A DNA stretch of 18,754 bases, from positions 3,840 through 22,593 of the forward strand of contig PLTW01000194.1 in NCBI GenBank assembly GCA_003164655.1, written 5' to 3'. Shown here one piece after another: positions 7,409 through 14,616 of the stretch. The stretch's first letter is position 1. Each line of letters begins with the position of its first letter. Position numbers and translations under genes: made by a program. This stretch comes from Actinomycetota bacterium. GTDB lineage: Bacteria > Actinomycetota > Thermoleophilia > UBA2241. A model generated the notes under the pieces. It was not told where the DNA came from. It did no database searches and saw only the letters and a program-made list of their open reading frames with translations.

Positions 7409-8209
7409 ATGGCCAGTTCGCGAGGTGCGCCGCGCGCCACGCTGCTGTTGAGCCTCGCGGTCGCCGTCGCCACCCTCGCCGCCGGCCTCGCTCTCGCGGC
7501 CTGCGGGCGCTCGGCGCCCGGCACACCCCCGGTGGCGGTGGGCCATGTCGTCGATACGCAGAACTCCAGGCGCGCCTGGTCGGAGAGCGTCTCGGTTCCC
7601 GCCGGCGTTCAGGTCGTCATATACGAGTCGGAGAACCCGACCACCGGCTATCGCTGGTCGCTCAGGCTGCCGCCCGGCGTCACCCAGGTCGGCAGCTCGT
7701 TCACCGCGCCGAGTCCGTCGGCGCCGGCGGTGATGGGGGCGGGCGGCGTACGCACATTCACCGTCAGGGCCGACCAGGCCGGCCTGTACCGGCTTACCGG
7801 TCTTTACATCCGGCCATGGGAGCCTGCCAAGCCCGCGAGGAGATTCACCCTGGGCATCTACGCGAACCTGCCCTCGCAGCCCATGCCGCGCGCGGTCTTC
7901 ACCCAAAAGGAAAGTCCCGGCACGCTGGGCACCGACGTGGGCGCCGTCATCGCCGTCGTTCTCAAAGAGAACCCGTCGACCGGTTATTCCTGGGCCATGA
8001 AGCTGGGCCCCGGTCTTGTGAGTCTCGCGGACCGGTTCGTAGCGCCCGGGGCCGTGACGCCGGCGCTCGTGGGGGCGGCCGGCCAGCACATCTGGCTGGT
8101 CAAGGTCCAGCGCGCCGGCACCACGACGCTGACCGGCATCTACGCGCGCCCGTCGCAGGCCGCCGCCAAGAATGCCGCGAGCTTTTCGCTGACGATCACG
8201 GCCAGGTAG
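7409..8209 (+). CDS. Lipoprotein with two chagasin-type (I42) cysteine-protease inhibitor domains
   Basis: Start ATG 7409 follows a GAGGGGGGGC site. The 266-residue protein has a lipoprotein signal ending in the lipobox LAAC, with the lipidated Cys at position 32. Chagasin-family inhibitors block papain-type enzymes with three loops: NPTTGY, GxGG and RPW. Domain 1 (about 55-155) has all three: NPTTGY at 76-81, GAGG at 110-113 and RPW at 135-137. Domain 2 (about 160-266) has NPSTGY at 188-193, but GAAG at 222-225 and RPS at 247-249, so its third loop lacks Trp. It would sit on the outer face of the membrane. The divergent gene encodes a secreted papain-type protease, the expected target class. 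Inhibition of that enzyme is inferred from family and position. The deacetylase gene follows after 73 bases. Confidence 0.9.
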   Translation: MASSRGAPRATLLLSLAVAVATLAAGLALAACGRSAPGTPPVAVGHVVDTQNSRRAWSESVSVPAGVQVVIYESENPTTGYRWSLRLPPGVTQVGSSFTAPSPSAPAVMGAGGVRTFTVRADQAGLYRLTGLYIRPWEPAKPARRFTLGIYANLPSQPMPRAVFTQKESPGTLGTDVGAVIAVVLKENPSTGYSWAMKLGPGLVSLADRFVAPGAVTPALVGAAGQHIWLVKVQRAGTTTLTGIYARPSQAAAKNAASFSLTITAR

Positions 8210-8220
8210 GCCACCGCCGC

Positions 8221-8254
8221 CTCGCGCCGGTGGACGCCTCGCGCCGGTGGACGC
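8221..8254 (+). repeat. Exact 17-bp tandem duplication
   Basis: CTCGCGCCGGTGGACGC occurs at 8221-8237 and again at 8238-8254, directly abutting, in the gap between the inhibitor gene and the deacetylase gene. Each copy carries TGGACG. The second copy places this hexamer in -35 position for the deacetylase. Confidence 0.9.
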
Positions 8255-8276
8255 GGGGCGCCGGCGTGGCTACCAT
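8248..8276 (+). promoter_or_regulatory. Possible promoter giving a leaderless deacetylase mRNA
   Basis: TGGACG (8248-8253) and TACCAT (8271-8276) are 17 bases apart. Each matches four of six consensus positions. The predicted transcript start falls at or next to GTG 8283, so the message could be leaderless, which is common in actinobacteria and would explain the absence of a ribosome-binding site there. The match is moderate, and read-through from the inhibitor gene is an alternative. Confidence 0.35.
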
Positions 8277-8282
8277 GATACG

Positions 8283-9251
8283 GTGCCGGTGCTCCCACAG
8301 CTTCAGTCGACGGATGGGCCGGGTCGGCAGCCCGGCGGGCCAGGCCGGCGACCCGGCGGTGCGCGGCGCAAGCCGGCGCTCGCGTTGCTTGTGGTGGCGG
8401 CGCTCGTCGTGGCGCTGGCCGTCGCGGTGGGCGTGGTGGTGGCGGCGCGGATCGCAGACCGCCCCGCGCCGGGAGCGCGGCACGCGACGCGGGCTGCGGC
8501 GACGCGCTCCAGCCCGGTCCCGGCAGCCCGTCACGGCGATCCCCAGCCGGTGCCCATTCTCATGTACCACCACGTCGCTCGCGGCCGCGCGGGCGCGCCG
8601 CTGCTCTGGGTGCGCCGCGCGCAGCTACGCGGCGAGCTCGCCTATCTGCGCGACCACGGCTACCACGCCGTCACCATGCAGCAGGTCTACGACCGCTGGA
8701 CACAGGGCCGGGCGCTGCCGCCGCGGCCCGTCGTGCTCAGCTTCGACGACGGTTACCTCGACCAGTACCGATACGCCGCGCCGCTGCTGCGCCACTACGG
8801 CGATCCGGGCGTCCTCAATCTGATCGTGCGCAACCTCGGCCGGACGCTCACGATCGCCATGGTCGCGCGCATGGCCGGCTGGGGCTGGGAGATCGACTCG
8901 CACACCATCACGCACCGCGACGTCACGCTTTTGCCGCCGGCCACCGCGGCCTACGAGTTGAAGGGCTCGCGCGATCTGCTGCAGCGCTACTTTCACGTGC
9001 CGGTCAACTTCTTCTGCTATCCGGGCGGCTCCTACGACAAGGCGGTCGAGGCCGCGGTCCGGCGGGCCGGCTACCTGGCGGCCACCTCGGTGTGGTTTGG
9101 CCTGGCGCGGCCCAGAGATCTCTATGGACTGCCGCGCATCGTCGTGTTCGGCGGCGAGCCTCTGGCGGTGTTCGCCGCGGGTCTGGAGGGCTCGCGGCGC
9201 GCCGAGGCGGACGCCGACCGGGTCGAAAGCCGCAGCGGTTCGGGCGCCTGA
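8283..9251 (+). CDS. Membrane-anchored polysaccharide deacetylase (NodB/CE4 family)
   Basis: This enzyme family removes acetyl groups from chitin-like or peptidoglycan sugars using a metal ion. The start is uncertain: GTG 8283 is chosen because it coincides with the predicted transcript start. GTG 8247 (12 codons earlier) and GTG 8289 are alternatives, and none has a good ribosome-binding site. The protein has 322 residues from 8283. A Pro/Gly/Arg-rich N-terminus is followed by one membrane span (about residues 31-57). A disordered linker and the NodB domain come next. Motifs: PILMYHHV, LSFDDGY (metal-binding Asp-Asp; DD codons 8745-8750), DSHTITHRD (the two metal His) and CYPGGSYD, in order. 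All key residues of a metal-dependent CE4 enzyme are present. It is probably anchored with the catalytic domain outside, acting on cell-wall glycan. Confidence 0.9.
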   Translation: MPVLPQLQSTDGPGRQPGGPGRRPGGARRKPALALLVVAALVVALAVAVGVVVAARIADRPAPGARHATRAAATRSSPVPAARHGDPQPVPILMYHHVARGRAGAPLLWVRRAQLRGELAYLRDHGYHAVTMQQVYDRWTQGRALPPRPVVLSFDDGYLDQYRYAAPLLRHYGDPGVLNLIVRNLGRTLTIAMVARMAGWGWEIDSHTITHRDVTLLPPATAAYELKGSRDLLQRYFHVPVNFFCYPGGSYDKAVEAAVRRAGYLAATSVWFGLARPRDLYGLPRIVVFGGEPLAVFAAGLEGSRRAEADADRVESRSGSGA

Positions 9252-9281
9252 ACCCGGGTCGGCGGAGCCCCGGCGCCGGTC

Positions 9282-9983
9282 TCAGCCTTCTTCTATGGCG
9301 GCCTCCTCGACCACGAGGCCGACATGCGCGGCCAGGGCGGGGCAGAGGCTGAGGAGCTGCAGGGCGTCGATCGTGGCGCCGCGCAGACAGCCCGCTCCCT
9401 TGAGGTCGGCGAGCTCGTTGTCGCGCAGATCGCACCCCTTGAGGTCGACGTTGAAGAGCTGCACACCGGTGAGGTCGCAGGCGGCGAAGCGCAGCTGACC
9501 GAGGTCGCTCTCCATGAGCAGCGCGCCGCGCAGGTCGCAGCCCGTAAGGAGCGCGTGCGGGCGCCCCAGATGCGAGAGCTTGGCCATCTGCGCGGCGCAG
9601 TCGCGCAGCAGGACGGCGGAGAGCCTGCCGCCGGTGAGGCTGGCGCCGGTGAAGCGGCAGTCGAGAAACGCGACCTCGTTGAAGTCGCAGTCGAACCAGC
9701 GTGTGTTGGCAAAGTCGCAGGTCTCGAAGACGACCTGGGCGCAGTGCAGACGGCGCAGCTCCGCGCCGGCGAAGCGGCAGCCCTTGACGCGGGCCGCCTC
9801 GAGCGACAGTGCGGTCAGGCGCTCGGCGCAGAGGTCGAGGTCGACCAGCTCGACGTCGGAGTGCTCAGGCTGCGCCCGCAGGCCGGCGGCGTCGAGCGGG
9901 TCGAGTGCCGGCGGCAGGGCCGGCACGCCGGGCTGGGGCTGCCGGCGCCGCGCAGGGCCCCGCCGCCGGCTCAACGCGCTCAC
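9282..9983 (-). CDS. Pentapeptide-repeat protein
   Basis: GTG 9983 is chosen as the start, with GAGGGCGG about 10 bases upstream; this gives 233 residues and a 26-base gap after the YCF48-type gene. The frame runs open much further upstream, but that is antisense-like shadow of the neighbour. After a Pro/Arg-rich N-terminus (about 1-30), nearly the whole protein is built of five-residue A/C-(D/N/R)-L/F-x-x units, such as CDFAN, CDFNE, CRFTG, SLTGG, CDLRG, SDLGQ, CDLTG, VDLKG and CDLRD. These predict a right-handed four-sided beta-helix. It ends in LRGATIDALQLL and a short helix, as in Qnr/MfpA-like proteins. No signal is visible, so it is probably cytoplasmic. Related proteins can mimic DNA and protect gyrase, but nothing here shows that role. 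Confidence 0.88.
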   Translation of the reverse strand: MSALSRRRGPARRRQPQPGVPALPPALDPLDAAGLRAQPEHSDVELVDLDLCAERLTALSLEAARVKGCRFAGAELRRLHCAQVVFETCDFANTRWFDCDFNEVAFLDCRFTGASLTGGRLSAVLLRDCAAQMAKLSHLGRPHALLTGCDLRGALLMESDLGQLRFAACDLTGVQLFNVDLKGCDLRDNELADLKGAGCLRGATIDALQLLSLCPALAAHVGLVVEEAAIEEG

Positions 9984-10009
9984 CTGTGTTACGCCGCCCT
10001 CGACCCGCC

Positions 10010-11989
10010 CTACGGCGTGGCGCCGGCGGTGGTGGTCGTCAGGACGTTGCCGTTGTCGCCGGCCACCCAGCCGTGCGTTGGGCTCACGAAGCTCAGAGCG
10101 TTCAGACCGACGTCGGTGCCGACCGGCTGCTCGGCCCAGGTGACCCCGCCGTTCGTCGTGCGCAAGACCGTGCCGTCGCCCACGGCCCAGCCGTGCAGGG
10201 CGTCGGCGAAGACCACGTCGCGCAGGTCGAGCCGGTAGTCCATCCCGAACGGGTAGACCTGCCACGCGGCCGGCTGCACGAACCTGGTCCAGGTCTTGCC
10301 GCCGTTGGCCGTGCGGAAGATCTCGCAGGCGTTGTCGTCGGAGCCCACGGCGACGAGGTGTTTGGCGTCGATGCAGGCGATGGCGTGCAGTACGCCGCCG
10401 CCCGTGTTGCTCGTCAATGGAGGATAGTAGGCGAGCTGCCTGACCCAGGTAGCGCCGCCGTTGGTGGTGGCCAGGATCAGCGAGCCGAGGTATCCGCCGC
10501 CGTCGTCGAGCACGCCCACCGCCCAGCCGTGCAGGGCGTCGGCGAAGACGACGTCGTTGAGGGCGGCTTTGGCGCCGACGAGCGGAGTGGTCTGTTGCGT
10601 CCAGTGCAGGCCGCCGTCGCTGGTCGCCAGGAGCACGGCGTTCGTCCCGTCGATTTCGATCGAGTAGATGCTGGTACCGACCGCCCAGCCGTGCTGGGCG
10701 TCGACGAACGTCACGCCCGACAGGTTGTCGACCACGCCCGAGGTCTGCGCCGTCCAGGTGGCGCCGCCGTCGGTCGTGTGCACGATGACGCCCTGGTCGC
10801 CGACCGCCCAGCCGTGCTGGGCGTCGATAAACTTGAGGGCGCTCAGATTCTGCGTGGTGCCCGAGGCCTGGGGCGACCAGCTCACGCCGCCGTCGGCGGT
10901 CTTTACGATTTCGCCGCCGGCGCCGGCGGCCCAGCCGGTGGTGGCGGCGACGAACTGCAGCGCGGCGAGGTTGGCGGTGCCGGCCGGCGCGTGCGTGCTC
11001 GACTGCCAGGTGGCGCCGCCGTCGAAGGTGCGGCTCAGCTCGCCGAGGCCGTTGCCGAAGATGCCGTCGCCGACCACGGCGTCGGCCGGCGTGAGCGCCA
11101 CGACCCAGGAGCCACTCGGAGCGCCGGCCGGCCGCAGCCAGTGGGCGCCGCCGTCGGTGGTGTGGTAGATGGTGTCGGTGGAGGCCGCCCAGCCGTCGTG
11201 CGAGTCGGCGAACGAGAGCGCAGTGAGCGTGCGCACGGTCGCGATCTGGACCGTCCAGTGGGCGCCGCCGTCGGCGGTGTGGATGATGTCGGCGCCGCCG
11301 GCTACCCAGCCGTTGCTGCGACTGGTGAACCTGATGGCGTTGAGGTGGTCCTCGTGAGTACCGGTGTGAGAACGCCTCCAGGTCGCGCCGCCGTTGATCG
11401 TGTGCAGCAGCGTGTCGGGGTTGCCCGAGACCCACGCCTCACGCGGGCCGAGCGCCTGCACGCCGTTGAACCAGTCGTGCTTGCCCATGCGGAGGATGGC
11501 CCAGTGCGAGCCGCCGTCGACGGTGTGCAGCACGGCGTTGCCGCAGACTGCCCAGCCCACCTTCGTGGTGGCAAAGCTCACGGCGGTGATGATGCCGGCT
11601 CGCCTGATGCGCACGCGGCCCCACGACTTGCCGCCGTTGACGGTGCGATAGACGATCGCCGGGCCGCCCGCATGGGCCGGGCCGCCGACCGCCCAGCCGT
11701 GCCTGGCGCCGACGAACGTGATCGCGGCAAAGGCGACGCTGGCACGGGCCTGCACGGTGAGGGTGACGCCGCCGTTCGAGGTGTGAAAGATGTCGCCGCC
11801 GCTGATCAGCCAGCCGTGCTCGGCGTCGGTGAAGTAGCCGCCGGTGTAGCGTTCGCCCTGCGGCAAGGGGCTCTGCCACCGCCAGCCGCCGTTGCCCGTT
11901 GAGATGGCCAAGGCGGGGCCGCTCAGCACAAGGACCGCCAGACAGGTCGTGGCCAGTGCGACAGCGAACCTGAGCAGAGCACGTTTCAT
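10010..11989 (-). CDS. Secreted YCF48/BNR-type beta-propeller protein with 14 repeat units
   Basis: ATG 11989 is chosen over 12019 because AAGGGGGT lies just upstream and a signal peptide follows directly (MKRALLRFAVALATTCLAVL, cleavage near GPALA). The 659-residue protein then consists of about 14 units of roughly 40-50 residues. Each has an HGWAVG-type strand followed by a TxDGGxxW or TxNGGxTW turn. Such units form propeller blades, so the protein may make two seven-bladed propellers. In plants and cyanobacteria, YCF48 (Hcf136) helps assemble photosystem II; bacterial relatives outside that context are of unknown function and may bind surface partners. Units 1, 4, 7 and 12 are the most degenerate; unit 7 lacks the GW core. 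There is no cell-wall anchor motif, so it is either released or held non-covalently. It is the first gene of an operon with the pentapeptide protein. Confidence 0.9.
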   Translation of the reverse strand: MKRALLRFAVALATTCLAVLVLSGPALAISTGNGGWRWQSPLPQGERYTGGYFTDAEHGWLISGGDIFHTSNGGVTLTVQARASVAFAAITFVGARHGWAVGGPAHAGGPAIVYRTVNGGKSWGRVRIRRAGIITAVSFATTKVGWAVCGNAVLHTVDGGSHWAILRMGKHDWFNGVQALGPREAWVSGNPDTLLHTINGGATWRRSHTGTHEDHLNAIRFTSRSNGWVAGGADIIHTADGGAHWTVQIATVRTLTALSFADSHDGWAASTDTIYHTTDGGAHWLRPAGAPSGSWVVALTPADAVVGDGIFGNGLGELSRTFDGGATWQSSTHAPAGTANLAALQFVAATTGWAAGAGGEIVKTADGGVSWSPQASGTTQNLSALKFIDAQHGWAVGDQGVIVHTTDGGATWTAQTSGVVDNLSGVTFVDAQHGWAVGTSIYSIEIDGTNAVLLATSDGGLHWTQQTTPLVGAKAALNDVVFADALHGWAVGVLDDGGGYLGSLILATTNGGATWVRQLAYYPPLTSNTGGGVLHAIACIDAKHLVAVGSDDNACEIFRTANGGKTWTRFVQPAAWQVYPFGMDYRLDLRDVVFADALHGWAVGDGTVLRTTNGGVTWAEQPVGTDVGLNALSFVSPTHGWVAGDNGNVLTTTTAGATP

Positions 11990-12019
11990 GAGGACCCCCT
12001 TCTGGTGAGCGCCGACCAT

Positions 12020-12141
12020 GACATCCTACGCCTCTCAAAGTGCGTCACGCTTTCGGCTGGGAGTGGCCTATGATGGGCAGTGCTGTCCGCTCAGCGGCTC
12101 TTCGCGGCGGCGCGTCCGGAACCGTTCGTATCGGAGATTGA
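12020..12141. promoter_or_regulatory. Divergent promoter region between YCF48-type and L,D-transpeptidase genes
   Basis: This 122-base gap separates two outward-facing envelope genes. On the plus strand, TATGAT at 12069-12074 is a good -10 hexamer for the transpeptidase gene. On the minus strand, TAGGAT at 12028-12023 is a candidate -10 for the propeller gene. Neither has a convincing -35 at the right distance, so alternative sigma factors or activators may be involved. Confidence 0.4.
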
Positions 12142-13785
12142 GTGTCTGGTGATCTGCAGAGACGTGGCGGAGGTCGACTGAGAACGCGGCCGCGCCGGTG
12201 GTTGGTGACGGCCGTAGTGATCGTTGTGGTCGTCGTCGTGGTGTGTGGCGCCCTGGCGGCGGCGGCCGTGCTCGCCTGGCCTCATGCGCGCCTGGGCACA
12301 AGCGACGACGCGCTGGCGCGCGTCGTGCTGCCGGGCTACGCCGGGCGGGTGACCGCCGTGGCTGCGCGCTCGGCAGTCGAAGGACAGGTGCCGGTGGATC
12401 TGCGGCAGGGCAAGCTGTGGCCGCGGGGCCGGCTGGCCGTCGGCGAACGGGTGACGGTCGAGCTGACGGTGCGGCGGCCAGGCTGGGTGGGGTGGCTCGT
12501 CGGCCACGTTCAGCGGCGCAGCTTTACGGTCGAGACGCCCAGCACACACCTGCTCGGCCGCTGGCTGCAGGTTCAGGCCGGCGCGCCGGTGACCGTGGCC
12601 TTCGACGCGCCGGTCGCGCTCGTGTCGCTGGCGGGAGCGCCGGCGCGCTCGCTGCCCGCGCCGCGGGCGGTCGTGCCCGTCGGTCTGGTCGCGCGTGGCC
12701 CGCACAGCGCCGGGGCGATCGAGATCGCCGCCGCCGCCCGTTCCTGGGAGCGCCTGCCGGCGCCGGTACAGGTGATCTGGTTTCCGGCGCGGCCCTATGC
12801 GCAGATGCTCGCCCAACCGAGACCCACGGCGCCGCTGGCTCCCGCCCAGCAGCTCACGCTGACCTTCTCGTCGCCGATCAGCGACGTGCTCGGGACCGCT
12901 CGCCCGCGCCTCTCTCCGGCCACGCCGGGCCGCTGGCGGGCGCTGGACGCGCACACGCTGGCCTTCCAGCCGAGCGGGTACGGCTTTGGGCTCGGTCAGA
13001 CCGTGCGCCTCGTGCTGCCGTCGGCCGTCCACCTCGCCTGGCAGGGCGGCGCCGGACTCACGCACACACTCGTCTGGCGGGTCCCGCAGGGTTCGACGCT
13101 GCGCCTGCAGCAGCTCTTTGCCCAGCTCGGCTACCTGCCGCTCGCCTGGCAGCCGACGGGCGCCCGCGTGCCGGCCTCGACCGGCGCCCAGCTTGCAGCC
13201 GCGGTTGCGCCGCCGGCCGGACGGTTCACGTGGCGCTACCAGAACACCCCCGCCGAGCTGCGCGAGCTGTGGAGCGTGGGCCGGCCGAACGACATCATCC
13301 GCGGCGCCGTGATGATGTTCGAAAGCACCCACGGCCTGGCGGTCGACGGCTTTACGGGGCCGCAGGTCTGGCAGGCGCTTATCGGCGACGTGGTCGCCGG
13401 CAAGGTGCGCACCAGCGGCTACAGCTACGTCTACGTTCACCGCACCCTGCCGCAGTCTCTCAACCTCTGGCACAACGGACGCCTGATCCTGAGCTCGCCG
13501 GGCAACACCGGCGTACCCGCCGCCCCCACGCAGCTCGGCACCTTTCCGGTCTTCGAGCACCTGGCGTCGGGCACGATGAGCGGCACCAACCCGGGCGGCT
13601 CCCACTACAACGACCCGGGCATCCGCTACATCAGCTACTTCAACGGCGGCGATGCCATCCATGCCTTCAACCGCGCCTCGTTCGGCACGCCGCAGAGCCT
13701 GGGCTGCGTCGAGTTGCCGCTGGCCTCCGCCGCCAAGGTCTGGCCCTACACGCCGATCGGCACGCTCGTCACGATCGAGGGCTGA
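12142..13785 (+). CDS. L,D-transpeptidase with N-terminal anchor and interrupted peptidoglycan-binding domain
   Basis: GTG 12142 follows GGAG at 12133-12136. The 547-residue protein has a basic N-terminus and one membrane span (about 20-46). Two beta-rich Ig-like regions follow (about 55-310). The next region reads as a peptidoglycan-binding domain split by an insertion: LRLQQLFAQLGYLP (about 319-332) and, after some 45 residues, RGAVMMFESTHGLAVDGFTGP (about 386-406). The YkuD catalytic domain runs from about 427 to 547, with His507 and Cys522 in IHAFNR...SLGCVEL, the expected spacing for the catalytic pair. The usual Ser-His/Arg-Gly-Cys motif reads SLGC here. These enzymes make 3-3 cross-links in peptidoglycan outside the membrane and resist most penicillins. 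It starts a run of four co-directional genes. Confidence 0.92.
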   Translation: MSGDLQRRGGGRLRTRPRRWLVTAVVIVVVVVVVCGALAAAAVLAWPHARLGTSDDALARVVLPGYAGRVTAVAARSAVEGQVPVDLRQGKLWPRGRLAVGERVTVELTVRRPGWVGWLVGHVQRRSFTVETPSTHLLGRWLQVQAGAPVTVAFDAPVALVSLAGAPARSLPAPRAVVPVGLVARGPHSAGAIEIAAAARSWERLPAPVQVIWFPARPYAQMLAQPRPTAPLAPAQQLTLTFSSPISDVLGTARPRLSPATPGRWRALDAHTLAFQPSGYGFGLGQTVRLVLPSAVHLAWQGGAGLTHTLVWRVPQGSTLRLQQLFAQLGYLPLAWQPTGARVPASTGAQLAAAVAPPAGRFTWRYQNTPAELRELWSVGRPNDIIRGAVMMFESTHGLAVDGFTGPQVWQALIGDVVAGKVRTSGYSYVYVHRTLPQSLNLWHNGRLILSSPGNTGVPAAPTQLGTFPVFEHLASGTMSGTNPGGSHYNDPGIRYISYFNGGDAIHAFNRASFGTPQSLGCVELPLASAAKVWPYTPIGTLVTIEG

Positions 13786-13835
13786 GCGGCACGGGAGCGT
13801 GCAGGGCGCGCGCAACGACGACGGAGGACGACACG

Positions 13836-14048
13836 ATGTCGCGACCGTGGTTTGGCCAAAGGAGGGTCGGCTGGGGCTTGCGGCCGGTCTCCTGGCAGGG
13901 CTGGGTGCTGACCGCGCTCTATCTGTTGGTCGCCTACGCGGCGGCCCGCGCGCTGGCCGCGCACCACGTGGCGCTCTTTGTGGGCGCCATGGTCGCGCTC
14001 ACGGTGGCCTACGTCGTCGTTGCCCTGGCGACCAGCCGCGGCCGGTAG
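13836..14048 (+). CDS. Small two-span membrane protein, function unknown
   Basis: This 70-residue protein starts at ATG 13836 with a strong GGAGG site at 13823-13827, 50 bases after the transpeptidase stop. A basic, Trp-containing N-terminus (SRPWFGQRRVGWGLRPVSW) leads into two hydrophobic helices (about 23-42 and 45-66) joined by a very short turn. The tail is SRGR. The tight hairpin leaves almost nothing outside the membrane. Co-direction and spacing suggest cotranscription with the transpeptidase. No family is recognised. Confidence 0.8.
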   Translation: MSRPWFGQRRVGWGLRPVSWQGWVLTALYLLVAYAAARALAAHHVALFVGAMVALTVAYVVVALATSRGR

Positions 14049-14179
14049 GGCGCGCCGCGGCGCCTCGCGCGGCCAGACTCGCGGCGACGCGTTTCGAGGA
14101 GCGGCGCCACGGGTAGGCGCTGAGCGCGACTGGGCCGGGCAGGACAGGCTGCGGCGTCGGCCGACAGATGGAGGGCGAT

Positions 14180-14569
14180 ATGGATCCCGATGCACGACCG
14201 TTCGACCAGAGAGAGCGCGCCAACGGGGCCGCTGAGGGAGCCGACGCTGCCGCGCGGGGAGCGGACGCTGCCGCGCGGGGAGCGGACGGCGGCGCGACCG
14301 AGGTCGTCGCCGAGACGCGCAGCGCGCGTTTTGCCCGCAAGGCTCATCGCACGCGCCTGTATGTGTATGCCGGCGTGGCGGTGGTGCTGCTCGTCTTTCT
14401 GATCGCGCTGGTGCTGGCCAACACGGGCCGCGTCAAGGTGAGCTGGGTGTTCGGCCACTCGTTGGTCTCGCTGGTCTGGCTCGTGCTCTTTACCGCCATC
14501 CTCGGCCTGTTGCTGGGCATGGTCCTCGGGGCGCTGTTTCACTGGCGCACGCGACGGCCGCGCGGCTGA
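14180..14569 (+). CDS. LapA-type (DUF1049) two-span membrane protein
   Basis: ATG 14180 is preferred over 14168 because GGAGGG at 14170-14175 is correctly placed for it. The 129-residue protein has a disordered acidic/Ala-rich N-terminus (about 1-45) built partly of a duplicated unit. A basic stretch and two membrane spans (about 58-80 and 90-117) follow. The connecting segment LANTGRVKVSWVFG is the hallmark of the lipopolysaccharide-assembly protein A family (LapA, formerly DUF1049). In Gram-negatives, LapA-type proteins act in LPS assembly and membrane homeostasis. In Gram-positive actinobacteria the domain is common but its role is not established, so LPS work should not be assumed. Confidence 0.85.
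   Translation: MDPDARPFDQRERANGAAEGADAAARGADAAARGADGGATEVVAETRSARFARKAHRTRLYVYAGVAVVLLVFLIALVLANTGRVKVSWVFGHSLVSLVWLVLFTAILGLLLGMVLGALFHWRTRRPRG
14239..14288 (+). repeat. 21-bp tandem repeat in the LapA-type gene
   Basis: A 21-base unit (GGAGCGGACGCTGCCGCGCG plus one G) occurs about 2.4 times and encodes repeats of GADAAAR. The first copy is slightly diverged (GGAGCCGAC). The repeat is in frame, so copy-number change would only alter the length of the disordered N-terminus. Confidence 0.75.
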
Positions 14570-14616
14570 GGGGCGCGGTCGATGATCGCTGCCCGTCCCT
14601 CGTTAAGGAGCGCGCC

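Noticed and set aside
7247..7526. N-terminal extension of the protease to ATG codons at about 7370 or 7526
   Set aside because: These starts lie upstream of the predicted promoter and overlap the divergent gene; the encoded stretch has no protein-like character.
9282..11435. 717-codon minus-strand frame that would fuse the pentapeptide protein to a long Arg-rich N-terminus
   Set aside because: The upstream part is an out-of-frame shadow of the YCF48-type gene. A GTG with a ribosome-binding site at 9983 gives a normal pentapeptide protein.
9809..11902. 697-codon open frame on the plus strand, antisense to the YCF48-type gene
   Set aside because: It lacks recognisable domains and mirrors the repeats of the minus-strand propeller gene; GC-rich third positions keep antisense frames open.
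12091..13815. 574-codon minus-strand frame opposite the L,D-transpeptidase
   Set aside because: Arg/His/Gly-rich composition, no domain, and fully covered by a gene with complete catalytic motifs.
12198..13835. Long plus-strand frame in a second phase through the transpeptidase
   Set aside because: Only its last 71 codons (from ATG 13836, with GGAGG) look like a real gene; the rest is a shadow.
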